Source: Hungatella sp. UBA5982 (GTDB taxonomy: Bacteria > Bacillota > Clostridia > Lachnospirales > Lachnospiraceae). From it: 6,120 bases of DNA. This document shows positions 6,028 through 6,120 of this stretch, piece by piece; position 1 is the stretch's first letter; every line of letters starts with the position of its first letter. Position numbers and translations under genes: made by a program. The stretch is from positions 1,493 through 7,612 of the forward strand of contig DJBG01000138.1 of NCBI GenBank assembly GCA_002429965.1, given 5' to 3'. The notes under the pieces were generated by a model, which was not told where the DNA came from, did not search any database, and saw only the letters and a program-made list of their open reading frames with translations.

Positions 6028-6120
6028 TTCCCCACCCCTCCATTTCTTTCATAGATGTCACAACGCGTTGACTTGAAAAGTATTTTGATTCGTAATTCTC
6101 GACTGTTCCAGCCTTTAATT
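6011..6120 (-). CDS. Partial (C-terminal) gene upstream of the tape measure, frame uncertain
   Basis: Entering from the right edge, one minus-strand frame (first full codon at 6118) runs LKAGTVENYESKYFSSQRVV, then an acidic stretch ending GWGSEQCL and TAA at 6013-6011, overlapping the tape measure by 17 bases. A second frame (first codon at 6119) is also open, is more basic, and ends in TGA at 6026-6024 with a GTGA overlap. I prefer the first because its codons are richer in G at position 1 and its composition is more ordinary, but only about 35 codons are visible. By position this would be a tail assembly chaperone or similar small tail gene (the lambda gpG/gpT place). That is known gene order only; no motif shows it. 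Confidence 0.45.
   Translation of the reverse strand, partial: LKAGTVENYESKYFSSQRVVTSMKEMEGWGSEQCL
6035..6041 (-). promoter_or_regulatory. Ribosome binding site supporting a GTG start for the tape measure
   Basis: GGAGGGG on the minus strand is 7 bases before GTG at 6027. The strong site supports the GTG as the real start; no in-frame ATG with a comparable site is near. Confidence 0.75.

Overview
The window is part of the tail and baseplate module of a long-tailed (siphovirus-like) phage or prophage. The host is probably a low-to-mid GC member of the Bacillota. The supporting signs are the AGGAGG/GGTGG-type ribosome binding sites before almost every gene, the tightly overlapping gene order, the BppU-type N-terminal domain and the DNRLRE-type domain. 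No gene identifies the host more closely, and no integrase, lysis gene or bacterial flank is visible, so phage genome versus prophage cannot be decided.

Layout, in transcription order on the minus strand (right to left): (1) 6120-6011, C-terminal end of an unidentified gene just upstream of the tape measure. (2) 6027-4327, tape measure protein of 566 aa, starting with GTG. (3) 4327-2579, a 582-aa protein with an N-terminal DNRLRE-type domain, about three fibronectin-III-like domains and a C-terminal domain in the place where a distal tail (Dit) protein is expected. (4) 2586-1483, a 367-aa baseplate hub-like tail protein. (5) 1486-1241, an 81-aa OB-fold-like protein. (6) 1239-265, a 324-aa BppU-type baseplate/receptor-binding protein with a long helix, a tail-fibre linker motif and a beta-rich C-terminal tip. 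Successive genes overlap by 1 to 17 bases or are separated by 1 base, and no internal promoter or terminator is visible. This is one translationally coupled operon whose products should assemble in order: tape measure, distal tail ring, hub, OB insert, receptor-binding periphery.

The left edge (1-260) differs. It carries an open frame on the plus strand, the last 85 codons of a gene entering from outside the window. It looks like a second tail-fibre or receptor-binding tip and stops 4 bases from the stop codon of the minus-strand BppU-type gene. Two tip-like 3' ends abutting tail to tail, with no terminator between them and different base composition, is the geometry of an invertible tail-fibre cassette (as in the phage Mu S/S' arrangement). 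This is the most interesting signal here, but the decisive evidence (inverted repeats and a recombinase gene) would lie left of the window.

There is no stretch of more than 300 bases without a gene. Coding covers essentially the whole window.
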